Assembly: GCA_040752025.1 (NCBI GenBank)
Contig: JBFMFR010000024.1
Coordinates: forward strand, 1 to 64,000
Direction of reading: 5' to 3'
Length of the DNA stretch: 64,000 nt
Source of the DNA: JBFMFR01 sp040752025
Lineage (GTDB): Bacteria; Chloroflexota; Anaerolineae; Anaerolineales; UBA4823
The notes under the pieces were generated by a model. It searched no databases and was not told the DNA's origin. It saw only the letters and a list, made by a program, of their open reading frames with translations. Shown in pieces: positions 61,010-64,000 of the stretch (the first letter of the stretch is position 1; each line of letters begins with the position of its first letter). The translations under genes were made by a program, and so were the position numbers.

Positions 61010-61936
61010 TCAAGGCTCGGGAACAGGTTCGCCTTGCGGCAGCAGCCTCTCCCGCTCCGAGAGCGCCATGCCGGCCAGGATCAGGGCGATGCCGGTCGCA
61101 GATACCCACGTGACGGGCTCGTGCAGCGCCAGCACCGACACAGCGATGGTGACCACGGGCACCATGTAGATGTAAACGCTGGTCTTGACCGGCCCGAGGA
61201 GATGCACGGCGTAATTCCAGGTGAAGAAACACAGCGCCGAACCCCCCACGCCCAGGAAGAGCAGGTTGAGCAGGTCCGGCAGCACGAGCAGGCGCTCCAG
61301 CCCCAGGCGAAAGCCGGAGAGCGGCAGGGCCGGGAGCATGAACAGGAACCCGTAGAAAAACACCTTGCGCGTCACGACAGACATGGCGCTCTGCCGGGCC
61401 GAGATGTGCTTGACCAGCACGCTGTAGAAGGCCCAGGCCAGCGCCGCCAGCACCGAGAGCAAGTCTCCCAGGGGGTTGAGCTTCAAGACCAGGCTGCCGT
61501 TGAAGGCGATCAGGATGATGCCGGCCATGGCCGCAGTGAAGCCGAGCAAGAAGTTGGCCTTGAGCTTTTCGTGCAAAGCAGCCCGGCTGACCAGCAGGGT
61601 GAACAGCGGCGCTACCGAGACCAGCACGCTGACGTTGGCCGCCAGGGTGTACGACAGGGCGATGTTCTGGAAGAGGAAATACAGGGTCACGCCGCACAGG
61701 CCGACCGCCATGACCGGCAGCTCATCCCGCAGCGCCTGGCGATCCAGCCTGCCCCAGGCCAGGCGCGGCGGGCTGGCGATGAACAGCGCCAGCACTGCCA
61801 GGAGCAGGCGGTAGAAGGTGATCTCGACCGGCGTGAAGGGCGCCAGCAGCACCTTGATCGAAATAAAGGTGACGCCCCACACGGAGATGGTGAACAGGGC
61901 GGCCAGGTGCCCCCAGAATGGTTTCGGCGTTTGCAT
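61010..61936 (-). CDS. EamA/DMT-family transporter
   Basis: 308 residues, ten transmembrane helices as two five-helix EamA repeats (TISVWGVTFISIKVLLAPFTP at the start; FLGVGGSALCFFTWNYAVHLLG in the second). Drug/metabolite transporters export amino acids, nucleosides or other small compounds. Its leader contains a CGGAG repeat, with the promoter further upstream at 62008. Confidence 0.92.
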   Translation of the reverse strand: MQTPKPFWGHLAALFTISVWGVTFISIKVLLAPFTPVEITFYRLLLAVLALFIASPPRLAWGRLDRQALRDELPVMAVGLCGVTLYFLFQNIALSYTLAANVSVLVSVAPLFTLLVSRAALHEKLKANFLLGFTAAMAGIILIAFNGSLVLKLNPLGDLLSVLAALAWAFYSVLVKHISARQSAMSVVTRKVFFYGFLFMLPALPLSGFRLGLERLLVLPDLLNLLFLGVGGSALCFFTWNYAVHLLGPVKTSVYIYMVPVVTIAVSVLALHEPVTWVSATGIALILAGMALSERERLLPQGEPVPEP

Positions 61937-61995
61937 CTTTTTTCTTAGTGAACTTCGTGGTCTTCGTGGTTCTTCTCTGTGCTCTCCGTGTTTCT
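61937..61995. repeat. Dispersed CGGAG/CGAAG repeat, third copy
   Basis: CTTCGTGGTCTTCGTGGTTC ... CTCTCCGTGTT, inserted between the EamA start codon and its promoter. Confidence 0.75.
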
Positions 61996-62007
61996 CACTC
62001 CGTCTGG

Positions 62008-62036
62008 ATTCTATCAGGCCAGGGCGTTTCTTTCAA
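62008..62036 (-). promoter_or_regulatory. Promoter repeat upstream of the EamA gene
   Basis: Minus strand: TTGAAA, 17 bases, TAGAAT, preceded by CAGATAATCTG (62037-62047). Same spacing and near-same spacer as 60947-60975. Confidence 0.7.
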
Positions 62037-62067
62037 CAGATAATCTGGGGCGCGGGGCTGGCGGCTC

Positions 62068-62076
62068 TGCTATAAT
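62068..62076 (+). promoter_or_regulatory. Extended -10 promoter of the MalT-like gene
   Basis: TGCTATAAT: perfect TATAAT with TGn extension, 46 bases before the ATG at 62122. No clear -35. Confidence 0.5.
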
Positions 62077-62121
62077 AGCTCTGCTGTCGATCGCCCCCGT
62101 TCGCATCGACGGCGCTGCTAC

Positions 62122-64000
62122 ATGGAACAGCTTCTCGCTACCAAGCTCTACCTGCCCCCCGTGCGCACGGAGTCCGTCCCCCGCCCGCGCCTGGTGGCGC
62201 GCCTGAACCAGGGCTTGCCGCGCAAACTCACCCTGGTCTCCGCCCCGGCCGGTTTTGGCAAGACCACCCTGCTCAGCGAGTGGGTGCACCACACGCAAAC
62301 AGGCCGCCGCTGCGCCTGGCTGTCGCTGGACGAAGGCGACAACGACCCGGGGCGCTTCCTGGCCTATTTGATCGCCGCGCTCGAGCAGGCCGCAGGGCCC
62401 CAGGCGGCTCTGGATACCAGCCTGGGCATGCTGCGCGCCCCCCAGCCGCCCCCGCCCGAGACCATCCTGACGGCGCTGATCAACGAACTTGCCGCCCTGC
62501 CGGAGGGCATCCTGCTCGTGCTGGACGACTACCACCTGATCGAAGCGCCGCAGGTGGACGCCGCCCTGGGCTTCCTGCTCGAACGCCTGCCGCCGCAGGT
62601 GCACCTGGCGCTCGCCACGCGCGTGGATCCGCGCCTGCCGCTGGCGCGCCTGCGCGCACAGGGGCAATTGACCGAGCTGCGCGCCGCCGACCTGCGTTTT
62701 ACCCCCGGCGAAGCCGCCGAGTTCCTCAACCGGGTAATGGGACTGGAGCTGTCCGCCGAAAACATCGCCGCCCTGGAAACCCGCACGGAAGGCTGGATCG
62801 CCGGGCTGCAACTGGCGGCCCTGGCTTTGCAGGGGGCGCTTTCGACGCCAGGCGGCCCTTCAGGGGGCAAAGACGCCGGCAGCTTTATCGAGTCCTTCAC
62901 CGGCAGCCACCGCTACGTGATGGATTACCTGCTCGAGGAAGTCCTGGGACAGCAGCCCGAAAACGTGCAGGCCTTCATGCTGCAAACGGCGGTGCTCGAC
63001 CGGCTGTGCGGCCCCCTGTGCGATGCCCTCACGGAACAGGGGGATGGCCAGGCGACCCTGGAGAGGCTGGAGCGCGCCAACCTGTTCATCGTGCCCCTGG
63101 ACGGCGAGCGGCGCTGGTATCGCTACCACCACCTGTTCGCCGACCTGCTGCGCCAGCGCAGCAAACCCGCCGCAGGGACCGGGGGCTACAGCGCAGAAGA
63201 ACTGCACCGGCGCGCCAGCCAGTGGTACGAAGACAACGGCATGGAGCTGGAAGCCTTCCAGCACGCCGCCGCCGCCAACGACATCGACCGCGCCGCCCGC
63301 CTGCTGCTGGGCAAAGGCATGCCCCTGCACTTCCGCGGCGCGATTGCCCCGGTGCTGCACTGGCTGGCCTCCCTGCTGCCAGCAGAACTGGACGCCCGGC
63401 CGACTCTGTGGGTGATGTATGCCTCGGCGCTGTCGATGAGCAGCGGGACAGGAAGTCCCGGCGGGACAGGAAGTCCCGGCGGTACAGGAAGTCCCGGTGG
63501 TACAGGAAGCGCCGGCGGGACGGCTACGCCTGAAAATCCCGGCGAGACGGCTTTGTCCGGACTTGCTGCATTGGCAGCCAGGGTCGAAGAGAAACTGCAA
63601 GCCGCCGAAGCGGCCCTGCGCAAGTCGGGACGGCTGCGCTCAGAAGGCCCGGCTGAGGCAGACGCCATGACGCGCAACCTGATCGGGCACATCGCCGCCA
63701 TACGCGCCGTGTTGGCCGCCGGGCTGCAGCAGGTGGATGAGATCCTTTTCCAATCGCGCCGCGCCCTGGAGTACCTGCACCCCGACAACCTGCCGGTGCG
63801 CACAGCCACCACCTGGAAGATGGGCATCGCCTACCAGCTCCAGGGGGACCTGGAGGCGGCCAGCCAGGCCTACCAGCAGGCCATCGCCACCAGCCAGGCG
63901 TCTGGAAACTTCATCATCGGCAGCGCCGCTTTGGTCGGCCTGGGCAGCGTCCAGGAAGCGCAACAGCAGTTCCACCTGGCGGCCCAGACCTACCAGCGCA
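62122..64000 (+). CDS. MalT-like LuxR-family ATP-dependent regulator (3' end outside window)
   Basis: At least 626 residues. STAND ATPase with Walker A SAPAGFGKTTL (40-50) and Walker B ILLVLDDYH (131-139), the WLSLDEGDNDPGRFLAYL block, LATRVDPRLPLARLR and YRYHHLFADLLRQR, all typical of MalT/LuxR-type activators; TPR units follow, and a LuxR HTH is expected beyond the window. Residues about 441-480 are a Gly/Pro/Ser insert (SGTGSPGGTGSPGG...) encoded by six tandem mini-elements, plus another at about 502-510. Such inserts are not part of the family. Confidence 0.92.
   Translation, partial: MEQLLATKLYLPPVRTESVPRPRLVARLNQGLPRKLTLVSAPAGFGKTTLLSEWVHHTQTGRRCAWLSLDEGDNDPGRFLAYLIAALEQAAGPQAALDTSLGMLRAPQPPPPETILTALINELAALPEGILLVLDDYHLIEAPQVDAALGFLLERLPPQVHLALATRVDPRLPLARLRAQGQLTELRAADLRFTPGEAAEFLNRVMGLELSAENIAALETRTEGWIAGLQLAALALQGALSTPGGPSGGKDAGSFIESFTGSHRYVMDYLLEEVLGQQPENVQAFMLQTAVLDRLCGPLCDALTEQGDGQATLERLERANLFIVPLDGERRWYRYHHLFADLLRQRSKPAAGTGGYSAEELHRRASQWYEDNGMELEAFQHAAAANDIDRAARLLLGKGMPLHFRGAIAPVLHWLASLLPAELDARPTLWVMYASALSMSSGTGSPGGTGSPGGTGSPGGTGSAGGTATPENPGETALSGLAALAARVEEKLQAAEAALRKSGRLRSEGPAEADAMTRNLIGHIAAIRAVLAAGLQQVDEILFQSRRALEYLHPDNLPVRTATTWKMGIAYQLQGDLEAASQAYQQAIATSQASGNFIIGSAALVGLGSVQEAQQQFHLAAQTYQR
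63443..63559. repeat. Six tandem GGAAC-family mini-elements inside the MalT-like gene
   Basis: Units at 63443, 63461, 63479, 63497 (18 bp each), 63515 (27-bp long form) and 63542 (18 bp). Short units here read GCGGGACAGGAAGTCCCG: both arms carry the complementary change relative to GCGGAAC..GTTCCG. Confidence 0.93.
63625..63651. repeat. 27-bp long-form mini-element in the MalT-like gene
   Basis: TCGGGACGGCTGCGCTCAGA then AGGCCCG; aligns end to end with the long form at 39805. In frame as SGRLRSEGP. Confidence 0.75.

Noticed and set aside
62280..63533. 417-codon Arg/Pro-rich plus-strand frame in the MalT-like gene
   Set aside because: It is out of frame with the clear STAND ATPase and has no recognisable features.
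63443..63559. Possible CRISPR array
   Set aside because: Units are contiguous 18/27-bp palindromes with no spacers, in frame within a gene, and no cas gene is nearby.

Overview
The window looks like a chromosomal segment of a GC-rich environmental bacterium, most probably a member of the Chloroflexota (Anaerolineae-like). This is inferred from gene content: DUF4349, WYL, MalT-like and SARP/STAND-type regulators, secreted proteins with a C-terminal YLPL tail, TolB-like lipoproteins with Pro/Thr stalks, and many dispersed short repeats. No rRNA gene or complete tRNA gene is present to confirm it.

Layout. 1-15 kb: the end of an IS630-type transposase abuts a truncated kelch protein, followed by a DUF4349 membrane protein, a secreted protein with an HExxH motif, a very large secreted lamin-tail/endonuclease protein, arfB, a GGDEF + double-ATPase + TPR regulator and a PAS histidine kinase. 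15.1-25.7 kb: a phage packaging/head block (terminase subunits, HNH, portal, fused protease-capsid, adaptor) with no integrase, tail or lysogeny genes, cut off after the adaptor gene. It is studded with at least three families of short palindromic repeats, some in frame inside terL. 25.7-42.3 kb: mixed accessory metabolism (quinone oxidoreductase, methyltransferase, anion-binding protein, amidohydrolase), a PadR-ABC exporter operon under a perfect palindromic operator, an NTN hydrolase, a WYL regulator and several decayed genes. 42.4-48.0 kb: an AT-rich island of small membrane proteins. It includes a two-gene cassette of membrane-anchored histone-fold-like proteins (one with a HEPN RNase motif) that is flanked on both sides by attC-like folded sites; tRNA-Asn-like 3' fragments bracket a neighbouring gene. 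48.4-64 kb: lipoproteins, a pentapeptide-repeat protein, a two-component system, a run of small detoxification/resistance genes (APH(6)-like kinase, DfsB/DinB, methyltransferase, SnoaL), a CPBP protease, DUF4256, an EamA transporter, and the start of a MalT-like LuxR regulator.

The most striking signal is a 19-bp hairpin mini-element (GCGGAACAGGAAGTTCCGT, plus a 27-bp long-loop form) with about 18 copies here. Deleting exactly 19 bp restores the reading frame of two broken genes (an alpha/beta hydrolase at 41.3-42.1 kb and a META-domain gene at 58.1-58.4 kb). The element also supplies the C-termini of three regulators and is expanded in frame, with changes in both stem arms, inside the MalT-like regulator. 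The second candidate system is the integron-like cassette carrying the histone-fold/HEPN membrane pair.
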